Source: Nonomuraea guangzhouensis (GTDB lineage Bacteria > Actinomycetota > Actinomycetes > Streptosporangiales > Streptosporangiaceae). From it: 64,000 bases of DNA. The translations under genes were made by a program, and so were the position numbers. The notes below the pieces were generated by a model, which saw only the letters and a list, made by a program, of their open reading frames with translations, made no database searches and was not told where the DNA came from. Location: assembly GCF_019396345.1 (NCBI RefSeq), contig NZ_JAHKRM010000006.1, positions 62,001-126,000 of the forward strand, read 5' to 3'. Below, piece after piece: positions 1 through 8,759 of the stretch (position 1 is the stretch's first letter; each line of letters opens with the position of its first letter).

Positions 1-33
1 ATCCGTGACCGACTTCCCCGCAGAAGGGCGGAG

Positions 34-615
34 ATGATCACGCAACCCGCCACCAGGGGTGCGGATGCCGAGCTGGTGAGCGCTTCCTTAACCGATCCTG
101 AAGCGTTCGCCGAGCTCTTCGACCGCTACTCCGCCATGCTCTACAGGTACGTCTCCAAGCGCCTGGGCCCCGAACCGGCCGAGGACATCGTCGGCGAGAC
201 GTTCCTGGTCGCCTTCTCCCGCAGGAGGAGCTACGACCCGAGCTACCCAGACGCCAGGCCGTGGCTCTTCGGCATCCTGACCAAACTCGTCTCCCGCCAC
301 CACCGCACCGAGGCGGCCCGATATCGCGCCCTGCAGCGCGCCCCTGTCGACGCCCACGTGGAATCTCCGGCCGACCGCGTGGCCGCCGGGGTGACCGCGC
401 AGGCCTCGCGCCCCGAACTGGCCAGCGCGCTGGCCGCCCTGCCCGCCAAGGACCGCGACGTGCTCCTGCTGATCGCGTGGGGCGATCTGACGTACGACGA
501 GGTCGCGCGGGCTCTCGGCATCCCGATCGGCACTGTGCGCTCCCGCCTCAACAGGGGCAGGCGGAAGGTACGCGCGTCGCTCGGCGACACCAACCCGATG
601 CTGGAGGAGGAGTGA
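34..615 (+). CDS. ECF-type RNA polymerase sigma factor
   Basis: Sigma-70 family protein of 193 residues, the usual ECF length. Region 2 is visible around residues 22-90 (EAFAELFDRYSAMLYRYV, then PAEDIVGETFLVAF and RPWLFGILTKLV). Region 4 lies around 128-180 (LAALPAKDRDVLLL, DEVARALGIPIGTVRSRLNRGRRK), with the helix-turn-helix that would read the -35 element. A purine-rich stretch (gggcggag) sits directly before the ATG. The next gene, a LytR-CpsA-Psr protein, begins 2 bases after the stop, so the two are almost surely cotranscribed. That gene's short cytoplasmic N-terminus is a candidate anti-sigma segment. Family assignment is firm; the regulon is unknown. Confidence 0.93.
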   Translation: MITQPATRGADAELVSASLTDPEAFAELFDRYSAMLYRYVSKRLGPEPAEDIVGETFLVAFSRRRSYDPSYPDARPWLFGILTKLVSRHHRTEAARYRALQRAPVDAHVESPADRVAAGVTAQASRPELASALAALPAKDRDVLLLIAWGDLTYDEVARALGIPIGTVRSRLNRGRRKVRASLGDTNPMLEEE

Positions 616-617
616 CG

Positions 618-1604
618 ATGGACGACCTGAAGATGCTCCGGGACCTCGGCCGGGAGCTCGAACACCAGCCTCCGCCGACGCTGGTGCGCCAGCGGCAGCG
701 CCTGCTCCAGGCCAGGCCGAGGCGCGGGCGCGTGACGTGGCTGATGACGGGGCTCGTCGCGGTGGCCACGATGGCCGCGGTCGCCGTGCCCACGCTGCTG
801 CTGAGCGGCCGCCAGACCGTCTCTCCGCCGACGGGCGCCCGCCCGGCCAACGTGAGCGGCGCGCTGAACGTGCTCCTGGTCGGCAGCGACAGCCAGGCGG
901 GTTCGGAGAGGTTCGATAACGGGGCCCGCTCCGACACTCTCCTGCTGCTGCACCTGCCGGCCGACAGGAAGAACGTCACGGTGGTCGCCTTCCAGAGAGA
1001 CTCGATGGTGCAAATCCCCGCGTGCGGGTCGCAGCCGCCCAGGAGGGCCATGATCAACTCGGCGTTCAACGTCGGCGGTCTCGCCTGTTCGGTGAAGACG
1101 ATCGAGTCTCTGACGAAGGTGCGCGTCGACCACATGATGGAGCTCGAGTTCTCCGGGGTCGCGCCCGTCGTGGACGCTCTCGGTGGTGTCGAGGTCACGC
1201 TGCCCCAGGCGGTGGACGACAAGAACACGAAGCTGAAGCTCAGCGCGGGCAAGCACGTGCTCAATGGCGAGCAGGCGCTGGGCTACCTCCGGCTGCGTCG
1301 CTACGGCGACGGGTCCGACATCCAGCGCATCAAGCGCCAGCAGGTGCTCATGACGTCGATGCTGAAGAAGGCCAAGCAGCGGCTGAAGGATCCGGCGGCC
1401 ATGCGCGACTTCCTCACCACGGCCAGCAAGTCGATCAAGACGGACGCGGAGTTCGACCTCGACACCATGATCGGCATCGCCGGCACGCTGGACAAGAGCA
1501 AGGTGCGCTTCACCATGGTGCCCTGGCGGCCCGATCCGGATGACCAGAACCGGATCGTGTGGAAGCAACCGGACGCGGAGCGGCTCTTCGCCACCTTGCG
1601 TTAG
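618..1604 (+). CDS. LytR-CpsA-Psr (LCP) family protein with anti-sigma-like cytoplasmic N-terminus
   Basis: Membrane-anchored LCP protein of 328 residues. About 37 cytoplasmic residues are followed by one transmembrane helix (about 38-58, WLMTGLVAVATMAAVAVPTL). The extracytoplasmic LCP domain follows: NVLLVGSDSQ, RSDTLLLLHLPADRKNVTVVAFQRDS, NSAFNVGG and LNGEQALGYLRLR. The family transfers glycopolymers from lipid carriers to peptidoglycan and needs acidic and arginine residues that are present here. The ATG at 618 follows an AGGAGGAG stretch at the end of the sigma gene; a GTG at 612 is also possible. The N-terminus (DDLKMLRDLGREL, then QRQRLLQ) resembles the short leader of actinobacterial proteins encoded beside ECF sigma factors. 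That resemblance is my inference. Confidence 0.88.
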   Translation: MDDLKMLRDLGRELEHQPPPTLVRQRQRLLQARPRRGRVTWLMTGLVAVATMAAVAVPTLLLSGRQTVSPPTGARPANVSGALNVLLVGSDSQAGSERFDNGARSDTLLLLHLPADRKNVTVVAFQRDSMVQIPACGSQPPRRAMINSAFNVGGLACSVKTIESLTKVRVDHMMELEFSGVAPVVDALGGVEVTLPQAVDDKNTKLKLSAGKHVLNGEQALGYLRLRRYGDGSDIQRIKRQQVLMTSMLKKAKQRLKDPAAMRDFLTTASKSIKTDAEFDLDTMIGIAGTLDKSKVRFTMVPWRPDPDDQNRIVWKQPDAERLFATLR

Positions 1605-2483
1605 CTAGCCCTGTGTCGAGCGGTAGTGCCTGCGCAGGGCGATGCCGGCGGCGATGCCGCCGGCCACCGCTCCGACGCCCGCGGCGATCGGCAGGGCGGT
1701 CAGCGTCGCCTTTCTGCCGGTGCGGAAGTCCTTGATCGGCCAGTTGTGCTTCCTGGCGTGCTCGCGCAGCTCGCTGTCGGGGTTGATGGCCACCGGCTGC
1801 CCGACCAGCGACAGCATGGGCAGGTCGTTGGCCGAGTCGCTGTAGGCGGTGCACCGGGTGAGGTCGAGGCCCTCCCTGCGGGCCAGTGCCCGCATCGCCT
1901 CGGCCTTGGCCGGGCCGTGCAGCAGGTCGCCGACCAGCCGCCCGGTGTAGACGCCGTTGCTGGTCTCGGCCACGGTGCCGAGCGCGCCGGTCAGGCCGAG
2001 GCGCTGGGCGATGACCCGGGCGAGCTCGACCGGCGTGGCCGTGACCAGCCAGACCCGCTGGCCGCGGTCGAGGTGGCTCTGCGCGAGCGCCCTGGTGCCG
2101 CCCCAGATGCGGTCGGACATGACCTCGTCGTAGATCTCCTCGCCCAGCCGGATCACGTCGTCGACCTTCGCGCCCGCCACGAACGCCAGCGCGGTCTCGC
2201 GGGCCACCGCGATGTGCTCGGGGTTCTCGTTGCCGCGCAGCCGGAAGACCGCCTGACCGACGGCGAACTTGAACAGGTCGGAGGTGGTGAACAGGCCACG
2301 GGTCGCCAGGCCCCTGGCGAAGTGGTAGATGGAGGCGCCGCGCATCATCGTGTTGTCGACGTCGAAGAAGGCGGCCGCCTGCTGGTCGGGCTCCGTAGGG
2401 GTCACCGCCACCGCGGCCGCCGCTGCGGCCTCGCCGGCGAGCTCCGCCTCCACCTCGTGCCGTCGTCGCATTAGCCGCCACAT
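1605..2483 (-). CDS. HAD-superfamily subfamily IB hydrolase (SerB-like phosphatase)
   Basis: Predicted phosphatase of 292 residues. Motif I is [13 protein letters not shown] (about residues 37-49, DxDxT nucleophile loop). Motif II is VWLVTATP, and motifs III/IV are [16 protein letters not shown] with a preceding conserved basic stretch. This is the PSPase-like IB group, which includes phosphoserine phosphatases and several lysophospholipid or sugar phosphatases; the substrate is not predictable. The C-terminus has a hydrophobic Ala/Gly segment ([21 protein letters not shown]), a possible membrane anchor. Its stop abuts that of the LCP gene, so the two converge with no gap. Start is either M1 or M5. 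It lies 14 bases downstream of the rsbN-like gene and probably shares its transcript. Confidence 0.85.
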   Translation of the reverse strand: MWRLMRRRHEVEAELAGEAAAAAAVAVTPTEPDQQAAAFFDVDNTMMRGASIYHFARGLATRGLFTTSDLFKFAVGQAVFRLRGNENPEHIAVARETALAFVAGAKVDDVIRLGEEIYDEVMSDRIWGGTRALAQSHLDRGQRVWLVTATPVELARVIAQRLGLTGALGTVAETSNGVYTGRLVGDLLHGPAKAEAMRALARREGLDLTRCTAYSDSANDLPMLSLVGQPVAINPDSELREHARKHNWPIKDFRTGRKATLTALPIAAGVGAVAGGIAAGIALRRHYRSTQG

Positions 2484-2497
2484 GGGCCTCAGCTTAC

Positions 2498-3154
2498 CTA
2501 TCCCGGTGCCACGAGCCCGTCGATGTAGTCGAGGTATCCGGTGGCCTTGTCCTGCTGATCGCCGTCCATGCGTTCGAGCATCGGCTCGACCATGTTCTTC
2601 TGGTCGCGCGCGAACCGGTTGATCTTCGGTGAACGCGGTTCGGCCCGCTCCAGCCTGCTGATGCCCGAGCGGGTCGACTCCTCCATCTCGGTGAGCGTCC
2701 TGGTGACCAGCGGGCCGTCGCCGGACGAGCCGAGCAGCCGGGCGACCTCGGACGCCCGGGTCTTGGCCGAGATCAGCTCGCGCTCGGCCCGCTGCACGTC
2801 GTCGGCGCTGAGCCGGACCAGCGTGCTCTCCGCGGCGCGCTTGAGTGGGTAGAGCGTGTCGCCGGGGAGCGCCTGGTAGGTGGCGAACGCCGACAGCATC
2901 ATGGCCGCCGTCAGGCCGAACGTGGCGATCTGGGAGACCCAGGAGAGCCGCCGCGCCCGGCGGCGGCGGGAACGGCGGGCCGGCCGTACGGGATCGGCGG
3001 CGGAGTGCGTGGAGAGGAGGCCGGGGTGCGCGGACAGGAGCTCGGCGCGGAGACGTTCCCGGAAGGCGGCGGCCGGACCCTCGCCGAGCGGGAGCCTGCG
3101 CAGCTCCGCGAGGTGACCGAGCACGCGCTCGCGCGATCTGCGGCCCCTACCCAT
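2498..3154 (-). CDS. rsbN: RsbN-like anti-sigma factor, DUF5667 domain membrane protein
   Basis: A 218-residue protein starting at the ATG at 3154 ([15 protein letters not shown]). The cytoplasmic N-terminal ~95 residues are charged. One transmembrane helix follows ([20 protein letters not shown]), then an outside domain opening with [16 protein letters not shown], the signature I associate with DUF5667. In Streptomyces the anti-sigma factor RsbN lies directly downstream of bldN and holds sigma-BldN at the membrane. The same arrangement here, 71 bases after a BldN-like sigma gene on the same strand, supports the same role. The N-terminal part would bind the sigma factor. Function is inferred from synteny and topology. 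Confidence 0.78.
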   Translation of the reverse strand: MGRGRRSRERVLGHLAELRRLPLGEGPAAAFRERLRAELLSAHPGLLSTHSAADPVRPARRSRRRRARRLSWVSQIATFGLTAAMMLSAFATYQALPGDTLYPLKRAAESTLVRLSADDVQRAERELISAKTRASEVARLLGSSGDGPLVTRTLTEMEESTRSGISRLERAEPRSPKINRFARDQKNMVEPMLERMDGDQQDKATGYLDYIDGLVAPG

Positions 3155-3225
3155 GACAGCTCCCTGACGCCCCCGGGAAAAGACCCGGTCGTGACACCTG
3201 CCTAACGACGCCTGGCCGCCGGAGG

Positions 3226-3864
3226 TTACGCCAGATCGTGTTTGAGTGCCCTGGCCAATGCGCGGATCGCGCGGAATTGCAGCGCTTTGATCGCTCCACT
3301 CTTCTTCCCCATGATCAACGCGGTCTCGGCGAGCGACAGGCCATGCAGGAACCGCAGAACCACGCATTCCTGCTGCTCGGGATTCAGATCCTGGACGGCG
3401 CGCAGCATCCGGTCGTTGATGATGGCCGTGACGACGGCGTTCTCCGGAATGTGCGGCCCGTCGAGCGGGACGTCGATCACCTCCCCGGTCGGAATCTCCA
3501 GGCGATAGCGGCCGGACTTGAAGTGATCGGCGACCAGGTTCCTGGCGATGGTCACCAGCCAGGCGCCGAAGTCACGGCCCTGCCAAGTGAAGTCGGTGAT
3601 CCGGCGAAGCGCGCGTAAGAAGGTCTCGCTGGTGAGATCCTCGGCCAGCGGGTGGGAGCCGACGCGGAAGTAGATGTAGCGATAGACGAGATCCACATAG
3701 CGGTCATAGAGCGTGCCAAAGGCATCCGTGTCTCCGGTCTTGGCATGTAACACGAGCATGCGGAGGTCATCGGGAATCTCTTCGCGCACGGCAAGCTCGC
3801 TCGTCCGGGCGGGACCAGCGACCGCTGGTGTGAGTAGCCCGGCGAACGGCCACGAGTCAGGCAT
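3226..3864 (-). CDS. bldN: BldN-like ECF sigma factor
   Basis: Sigma factor of 212 residues. Region 2 runs from DLRMLVLHAKTGDTDAFGTL through HPLAEDLTSETFLRALRRI to FGAWLVTIARNLVADHFK. Region 4 covers LNPEQQECVVLRFLHGLSLAETALIMGK. The sequence and its place next to an rsbN-like gene and the rex-hem cluster match the neighbourhood I recall for Streptomyces bldN, which is required for aerial development. The N-terminal extension before region 2 is only about 33 residues; S. coelicolor sigma-BldN is made as a pro-protein with a longer extension, so processing may be absent or different here. The ATG at 3864 is followed within 12 codons by further in-frame alternatives. Confidence 0.8.
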   Translation of the reverse strand: MPDSWPFAGLLTPAVAGPARTSELAVREEIPDDLRMLVLHAKTGDTDAFGTLYDRYVDLVYRYIYFRVGSHPLAEDLTSETFLRALRRITDFTWQGRDFGAWLVTIARNLVADHFKSGRYRLEIPTGEVIDVPLDGPHIPENAVVTAIINDRMLRAVQDLNPEQQECVVLRFLHGLSLAETALIMGKKSGAIKALQFRAIRALARALKHDLA

Positions 3865-4042
3865 CCGGTATCCCTAGGGGTAAGGGGTGCGGCGTGCTCG
3901 AACACTCTAGAAATCAACCGGAAATTCCACAATCCGCTTCCCGAAGGCATGACTAGCCGTAATCGGCCGATACCGTGTGGACCGACCCGTTCCCTCTTCG
4001 GCTACCGGCTGGGAGGCATAGTCCGGCAGCATTGGAGTCACC

Positions 4043-5551
4043 ATGGAGATCCTCGTTGCTGTCCTAGCCTTTGTCGGTGCCCTCCTCGCCGCGATCGCCG
4101 CAGTCGCCCTGGTCCGCCGGTTGCGCGAGGAGGTGGAGGGGTGGTTGATCGCCTGGACCGTTTCAGCCGTCGCGCTCTGCCTGACGCTCGGCGTGATCGG
4201 TGTCGGCTACCTGATGGGGTTCGGGGTCGTCACCTTCAAGGTCTACCAACTGACCGGATCCCTCCTCGCGCCCCTCTGGCTGAGCATCGGGCTGGTCCAA
4301 CTCCTGTCGGAGAAGGTGCCGCCGAAATTCGTCGGCTGGCTGTTCGGGATCGCCTTCACCGTCGTCTCCACGGTGGTGCTCATCTTCGACCCGGTCAGCA
4401 AGGCCGACGAGATGGGCAAGGTGCTCCCCGTGGCCGAGGGGCACTGGGACATCATCCCCCGCTACCTGCTGGTCGGCGCGCATTCCATCGCCGGGCTGAT
4501 CATGCTGGCGGCCGTGGTGATCGCGGGGCTGCGCTGGCGCAACGGTGACGAACTCGACACCGACAACCTGCACGCCGTCATGGTCATCGCGCCCTCGGGC
4601 ATCGCGATCATCGGCGCGATGCGGTTCGCGGTGCCGGGCATCTTCGCCACCGCGCTGTTCGTGGTGGCCGCCGCGGGCATCTGGTACACAGTGCTCCGCC
4701 CGCTGGCGCCGTACGAGGACGACGACGAGGACGACGCGCCGGAGAGCCACCGCGGCGAGCGATCCGCCGAGCGCGCCGGCGAGCGGTCCGCCCACGGCCG
4801 CCGGGCCATGCGGGAGCAGGATCCCTTCCTCCCGCCCGCCGCCGAGTCGCCGATGCAGGCGCCGCCCCAGCAGCAGCCGCTGCCCCCCGGCCAGCCCCGC
4901 AGGTCGGGTCTGGGCGACCTGGTGGCCGAATACCGGGCGGGCGACCAGCCGGTCGACTACGCCGCCCGGATGGCGCCGCCCGACCAGGGCCCCTCGACCG
5001 GCTACATCATGAACGGCAGGCACGGCGGCGGCCCGCAGACGGGCCCGCAGGACTTCGGGATGCCGGCCACCGGCGCGATGTACCCGGGCGCCGATGTGTT
5101 CGCCCCGGGCTCCCGCGCGCCCCAGCAGCCGCCACAGGCTCAGCAGCAGCCCCCTCAGGCCCAGCACGCCTCACCGGCGCCGCAGGCCCAGCCCCAGCAG
5201 CAGGCGGCCTCCAGCAGGCCCTCACCCAGCATCTACGGCATGCTGACCGTCTTCACGCTCATGGACGGCTCGGGCGAGGCGTTCGACCGCCTGGCCGAGC
5301 TCACCGTCGAGGCCGTACGCAGGGGCGAGCCCGACACGCTCATCTACGCCTGCCACGCGGTCAAGTCGGCCCCGCTCCAGCGCATCGTCTACGAGCTCTA
5401 CCGCGACGAGGTGGCCTACCGCGACCACCAGCGCCAGCCGCACGTCGAGCGGTTCGTCAACGAGCGGCAGGCCATGGTGCTGGCCACCAACATCATCGAG
5501 CTGAACGTCAACGCCGCCAAGGTCGTGCCGCTCCCGACCGCGATGTACTAG
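4043..5551 (+). CDS. Seven-helix membrane protein with Pro/Gln-rich linker and C-terminal ABM-like domain
   Basis: I do not recognise this 502-residue protein as a named family. Residues 1-220 carry about seven hydrophobic helices, starting MEILVAVLAFVGALLAAIAAV and ending near GIFATALFVVAAAGIWYTVL. An acidic run (YEDDDEDDAPE) and a long disordered Pro/Gln/Ala linker (about 222-390) follow. The last ~110 residues (YGMLTVFTLMDGSGEAFDRL, IVYELYRDEVAYRDHQRQPH, RFV) fold-match the antibiotic biosynthesis monooxygenase (ABM) dimeric alpha/beta barrel. The linker and ABM-like part should be cytoplasmic if the N-terminus is outside. GGAG lies 9 bases before the ATG. It is separated from the divergent bldN gene by 178 bases. 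Confidence 0.72.
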   Translation: MEILVAVLAFVGALLAAIAAVALVRRLREEVEGWLIAWTVSAVALCLTLGVIGVGYLMGFGVVTFKVYQLTGSLLAPLWLSIGLVQLLSEKVPPKFVGWLFGIAFTVVSTVVLIFDPVSKADEMGKVLPVAEGHWDIIPRYLLVGAHSIAGLIMLAAVVIAGLRWRNGDELDTDNLHAVMVIAPSGIAIIGAMRFAVPGIFATALFVVAAAGIWYTVLRPLAPYEDDDEDDAPESHRGERSAERAGERSAHGRRAMREQDPFLPPAAESPMQAPPQQQPLPPGQPRRSGLGDLVAEYRAGDQPVDYAARMAPPDQGPSTGYIMNGRHGGGPQTGPQDFGMPATGAMYPGADVFAPGSRAPQQPPQAQQQPPQAQHASPAPQAQPQQQAASSRPSPSIYGMLTVFTLMDGSGEAFDRLAELTVEAVRRGEPDTLIYACHAVKSAPLQRIVYELYRDEVAYRDHQRQPHVERFVNERQAMVLATNIIELNVNAAKVVPLPTAMY

Positions 5552-5558
5552 CCGCGTC

Positions 5559-5795
5559 CTAGCCGCTCAGCGCGGCGCGCAGCCGGTCTTCGGAGACCCG
5601 CCAGAAGTCGTGCTGGACCCCGTCGACAAGTGTGACCGGGATCATCTCCCAGTATTTCTCCCGCAGCTCCTCGGAGGAGTCGATGTCGACCTCCTCCCAC
5701 GGCACGCCAAGGTCTCCCGCCACGCGTGAGATCACCTGACGCGCGTCGTCGCAGAGGTGGCAGCCCGGCCTGCCGAGCAGCGTGATGCGGTGCAT
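5559..5795 (-). CDS. Glutaredoxin-like (DUF836-type) thiol-disulfide protein
   Basis: Small cytosolic protein of 78 residues with a thioredoxin fold start: MHRITLLGRPGCHLCDDA, in which the CHLC motif at residues 12-15 is the redox-active pair. It continues with the beta strand VPWEEVDIDSSEEL and the cis-proline segment MIPVTLVDG. Length and motifs fit the glutaredoxin/DUF836 group. It converges with the upstream membrane-protein gene (7-base gap) and is divergent from rex, so its 5' flank shares the intergenic region that holds a Rex operator. Whether Rex also controls it is open; a redox protein beside a redox sensor makes it plausible. Confidence 0.86.
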   Translation of the reverse strand: MHRITLLGRPGCHLCDDARQVISRVAGDLGVPWEEVDIDSSEELREKYWEMIPVTLVDGVQHDFWRVSEDRLRAALSG

Positions 5796-5819
5796 GTACG
5801 CAACCGTATCGCTCCGACT

Positions 5820-5837
5820 TTGTGCATCGCTTCACAA
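5820..5837. promoter_or_regulatory. Rex operator (ROP) upstream of rex-hemACDB
   Basis: TTGTGCATCGCTTCACAA matches the Streptomyces Rex consensus TTGTGAANNNNTTCACAA at 13 of 14 defined positions. Flanking bases extend the symmetry to CTTTGTG...CACAAAG (5818-5839). It lies about 75 bases before the rex start, consistent with autoregulation of the rex-hem operon by NADH/NAD+. It also lies 25 bases from the start of the divergent glutaredoxin-like gene. Confidence 0.85.
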
Positions 5838-5911
5838 AGGGATTAACCTGAAAGGCGGTTCGATCCCATTCACGCGGCCGGGAGGCCGCTCGTCCCCTGG
5901 AGCTCCGGCAC

Positions 5912-6589
5912 GTGAAGAGCCCGTCCCAATCCCGTGACCGCGGGATCCCCGAGGCAACGGTCGCCCGGCTCCCGTTGTACTTGCGGGCGTTGAACGGGAT
6001 GGCCGAACGCGGCGTCGCGACCGTCAGCTCCGAGGATCTGGCCATGGCCGCCGGAGTCAACTCCGCCAAGCTCCGTAAGGACCTTTCCCATCTCGGGTCG
6101 TACGGCACGCGCGGCGTCGGCTACGACGTCGAATACCTCGTCTACCAGATCTCCCGCGAGCTGGGCCTGACCCAGGACTGGGCGGTCGCCATCGTCGGAG
6201 TCGGCAACCTGGGCCGGGCGCTGGCCAACTACGGCGGTTTCGTGTCCCGGGGCTTCCGCGTCGCCGGGCTGCTCGACGCCGACCCCGAAGTCGTGGGCGA
6301 CGACATAGCGGGGTTGAATGTTGAGCACATCGACGTCCTGGAAACCGTCATCGAACGGCGTGGAGTCTCGATCGTGGTTCTGGCGACACCCGCGTTGGCG
6401 GCGCAGGAACTCTGCGATCGTGTGGTGGCGGCTGGAGTGACCAGCATCCTGAACTTCGCGCCGGTAGTGCTTTCTGTACCAGATGGCGTGGATGTCCGTA
6501 AAGTTGACCTATCAATAGAACTGCAGATCCTTGCGTTCCACGAGCAGCGCAAAGCAGGGGGGCCACTTATGGCCGTGGACAGTCAATGA
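5912..6589 (+). CDS. rex: Redox-sensing transcriptional repressor Rex
   Basis: Rex family, 225 residues. The winged-helix DNA-binding domain spans about 10-85 (PEATVARLPLYLRALNGM, SSEDLAMAAGVNSAKLRKDL, LGSYGTRGVGYDVEYL). The Rossmann domain has the dinucleotide motif VGVGNLGRALANY. Rex represses when NADH/NAD+ is low and releases DNA when NADH binds. The reading frame opens at GTG 5912, giving an N-terminus KSPSQSRDRGIPEATVARL; a start a few codons later cannot be excluded. Its stop overlaps the hemA start (ATGA), so rex heads the haem operon. Operator copies at 5820 and 24177 fit control of both this operon and complex I. Confidence 0.95.
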   Translation: MKSPSQSRDRGIPEATVARLPLYLRALNGMAERGVATVSSEDLAMAAGVNSAKLRKDLSHLGSYGTRGVGYDVEYLVYQISRELGLTQDWAVAIVGVGNLGRALANYGGFVSRGFRVAGLLDADPEVVGDDIAGLNVEHIDVLETVIERRGVSIVVLATPALAAQELCDRVVAAGVTSILNFAPVVLSVPDGVDVRKVDLSIELQILAFHEQRKAGGPLMAVDSQ

Positions 6590-7857
6590 GTGTTCTGTCC
6601 GTAGGAATCAGCCACCGGACAGCTCCGGTGTCCATGCTCGAGCGCGTGTCCGTATCCGGCGAGGCGCTCGTCAAGCTTTTGCACGACGTTCAGCAGGACG
6701 CGTGCGTCTCTGAGGCCATGGTGGTCTCGACCTGCAACAGGGTCGAGATCTACGCGGCCGTCGACCGCTTCCACGGCGCACTCACCGGGATCAGCCGGCT
6801 GCTGAGCGTCCACTCGGGCGTTCCCGTGGAGGAGCTGTCACCGCACCTGTACGTCCACTACGAAGACCAGGCCGTCGAGCACCTGTTCTCGATGGCCTGC
6901 GGCCTCGACTCCATGGTCGTCGGCGAGGGCCAGATCCTCGGCCAGGTCCGCAGGGCGCTCACACTGGCGCAGAAGCAGGGCACGGTCGGCGCCACCCTCA
7001 ATGAGCTGGTGCAGCAGGCGCTGCGGGTCGGCAAGCGCGCCCACGCCGACACCGACATCGACCAGGCGGGCGCCTCGCTCGTCACGGCCGGCCTGGCGCT
7101 GGCGGGCGACCTTGCCGGGCGCCGGGCGCTGGTGGTCGGCGCGGGCTCGATGAGCTCGCTCGCCGCCACCACGCTGGCCCGCGCGGGCGTGACCGACATC
7201 GTGGTGGCCAACCGCACCTTCGAGCGCGGCGTACGGCTGGCGACCTCGGTCGGCGGCCGGGCGGTGGAGTTCTCCGCGGTTCCCCGAGAACTGTCGGCGG
7301 CCGACATCGTCATCACCTGCACGGGCGGCGGGCGGCACGTCATCACCCCCGACATCGTGGCCGCCCACATGACGGGCAGGGGCGTGTTCCTGCTGGACCT
7401 GGCGCTGCCGCACGACATCGACCCCGCCGTACGCGAGGTGCCCGGAGTCACGCTGGTCGACTTGGAGACCATCCAGGAATCGGGCATAGGCTGGCGGGAG
7501 GGCGACACGGTCGACTCGGTGCGCAGGCTCGTCACCGAGGAGCTGGCCGCGTTCCTCACCGCTGAGCGGGCCGCCAGGGTCACTCCGACCGTGGTGGCGC
7601 TGCGCAGCAAGGCGGCGACCGTGGTCGAGGCCGAGCTGGGCAGGCTCCTCATGCGCATGCCCCACCTCGACCGCAAGGCCAGGGACGAGGTGGCGCAGAC
7701 CGTGCAGCGGGTGGTCGACAAGCTGCTTCACGAGCCCACTGTGCGTGTCAAACAGCTCGCCACCAGCCCGGGAGGCGATCATTATGCCGAAGCGCTGCGT
7801 GAGCTGTTCGACCTCGATCCGAAGATGCCCGATGCCGTCAGGGAGGTGGAGTTGTGA
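6586..7857 (+). CDS. hemA: Glutamyl-tRNA reductase
   Basis: Reduces glutamyl-tRNA to glutamate-1-semialdehyde with NADPH, the first committed step of C5 tetrapyrrole synthesis. The protein has 423 residues, a normal length. The N-terminus SVLSVGISHRTAPV and VVSTCNRVEIYA contain the catalytic cysteine. Further family blocks are MACGLDSMVVGEGQILGQV and the Rossmann region RRALVVGAGSMSSLAATTLA with NRTFERG. The start ATG overlaps the rex stop by four bases, and its own stop overlaps the hemC GTG (GTGA). Translation is therefore probably coupled along rex-hemA-hemC-cobA/hemD-hemB. Confidence 0.97.
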   Translation: MSVLSVGISHRTAPVSMLERVSVSGEALVKLLHDVQQDACVSEAMVVSTCNRVEIYAAVDRFHGALTGISRLLSVHSGVPVEELSPHLYVHYEDQAVEHLFSMACGLDSMVVGEGQILGQVRRALTLAQKQGTVGATLNELVQQALRVGKRAHADTDIDQAGASLVTAGLALAGDLAGRRALVVGAGSMSSLAATTLARAGVTDIVVANRTFERGVRLATSVGGRAVEFSAVPRELSAADIVITCTGGGRHVITPDIVAAHMTGRGVFLLDLALPHDIDPAVREVPGVTLVDLETIQESGIGWREGDTVDSVRRLVTEELAAFLTAERAARVTPTVVALRSKAATVVEAELGRLLMRMPHLDRKARDEVAQTVQRVVDKLLHEPTVRVKQLATSPGGDHYAEALRELFDLDPKMPDAVREVEL

Positions 7858-8759
7858 CACTGCGCTTGGGCACCCGGCGCAGCCTGATGGCGACCACCCA
7901 GTCGCAGATGGTCGCCGACTCCTACACCGAACGCACCGGGCGGGCGGTCGAGCTGGTCGGCGTCACCACGTTCGGTGACGTGACCAAGGCTCAGCTGGCG
8001 CAGCTCGGCGGCACGGGCGTGTTCGTCAGCGCGCTGCGTGACAAGCTGATCGAGGGTGAGATCGACTTCGCCGTCCACTCGCTGAAGGACCTGCCGACCA
8101 AGCCCGACCCGCAGGTGACGCTGGCCGCCATCCCGGCCCGGCACGACCACCGCGACGCGCTGGTCGGCCATGCCAAGTTCGCCGACCTGCCCGCCGGGGC
8201 CAGGGTCGGCACCGGATCGCCGCGCCGGATCGCCATGCTCAGGGCGCTGCGGTCCGATCTCGAGTACGTCCCGATCCGCGGCAACGCCGACACCCGGATC
8301 GGCAAGGTCACCGCCGGCGAGCTCGACGCGGTCGTGCTCGCCTCGGCGGGCCTGACCAGGATCGGCAGGGACGCGGAGATCGCGCAGATCTTCGAGGTCG
8401 AGGAGCTGCTGCCCGCGCCGGGGCAGGGCGCCCTGGCCGTGGAGTGTCTCTCCGACCGCGCCGACCTGATCTCCTTCCTCGGCGTGCTCGACGACCCGCG
8501 GACGCGCTCCGCGGTGACGGCCGAGCGCGCCGTCCTGTCCGCTCTCGAGGCCGGCTGCTCGGCCCCCGTGGGTGCTTTCGCCGTCGATGACGGGCAGACT
8601 CTGAACCTCACCGCCATGGTCGTCTCTCTCGACGGCCAGGAGGCGGTGCGCAAGTCCGCCGCCGGCTCTCCTTCCGAGTCCGTGAATCTCGGCCAGCTCC
8701 TCGCGGCCGAGATGATCTCCGAAGGGGCCGACAGATTGATGGGGGAGCAATCCCGTTGA
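7854..8759 (+). CDS. hemC: Porphobilinogen deaminase (hydroxymethylbilane synthase)
   Basis: Condenses four porphobilinogen molecules into hydroxymethylbilane in the cytosol. The protein has 301 residues. Family signatures are LRLGTRRSLMATTQSQMVA, FVSALRDKLIEGEIDFAVHSLKDLPT, GTGSPRRIAMLRALR and the cofactor cysteine in ALEAGCSAPVGAFA, which carries the dipyrromethane. It starts at GTG 7854 inside the hemA stop and ends in a TTGA overlap with the next gene. This is the housekeeping copy by operon context; a diverged second hemC lies at the right edge of the window. Confidence 0.97.
   Translation: MTLRLGTRRSLMATTQSQMVADSYTERTGRAVELVGVTTFGDVTKAQLAQLGGTGVFVSALRDKLIEGEIDFAVHSLKDLPTKPDPQVTLAAIPARHDHRDALVGHAKFADLPAGARVGTGSPRRIAMLRALRSDLEYVPIRGNADTRIGKVTAGELDAVVLASAGLTRIGRDAEIAQIFEVEELLPAPGQGALAVECLSDRADLISFLGVLDDPRTRSAVTAERAVLSALEAGCSAPVGAFAVDDGQTLNLTAMVVSLDGQEAVRKSAAGSPSESVNLGQLLAAEMISEGADRLMGEQSR

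Noticed and set aside
243-1568. 441-codon minus-strand frame
   Set aside because: Antisense to the sigma factor and LCP genes, which both have full family motifs.
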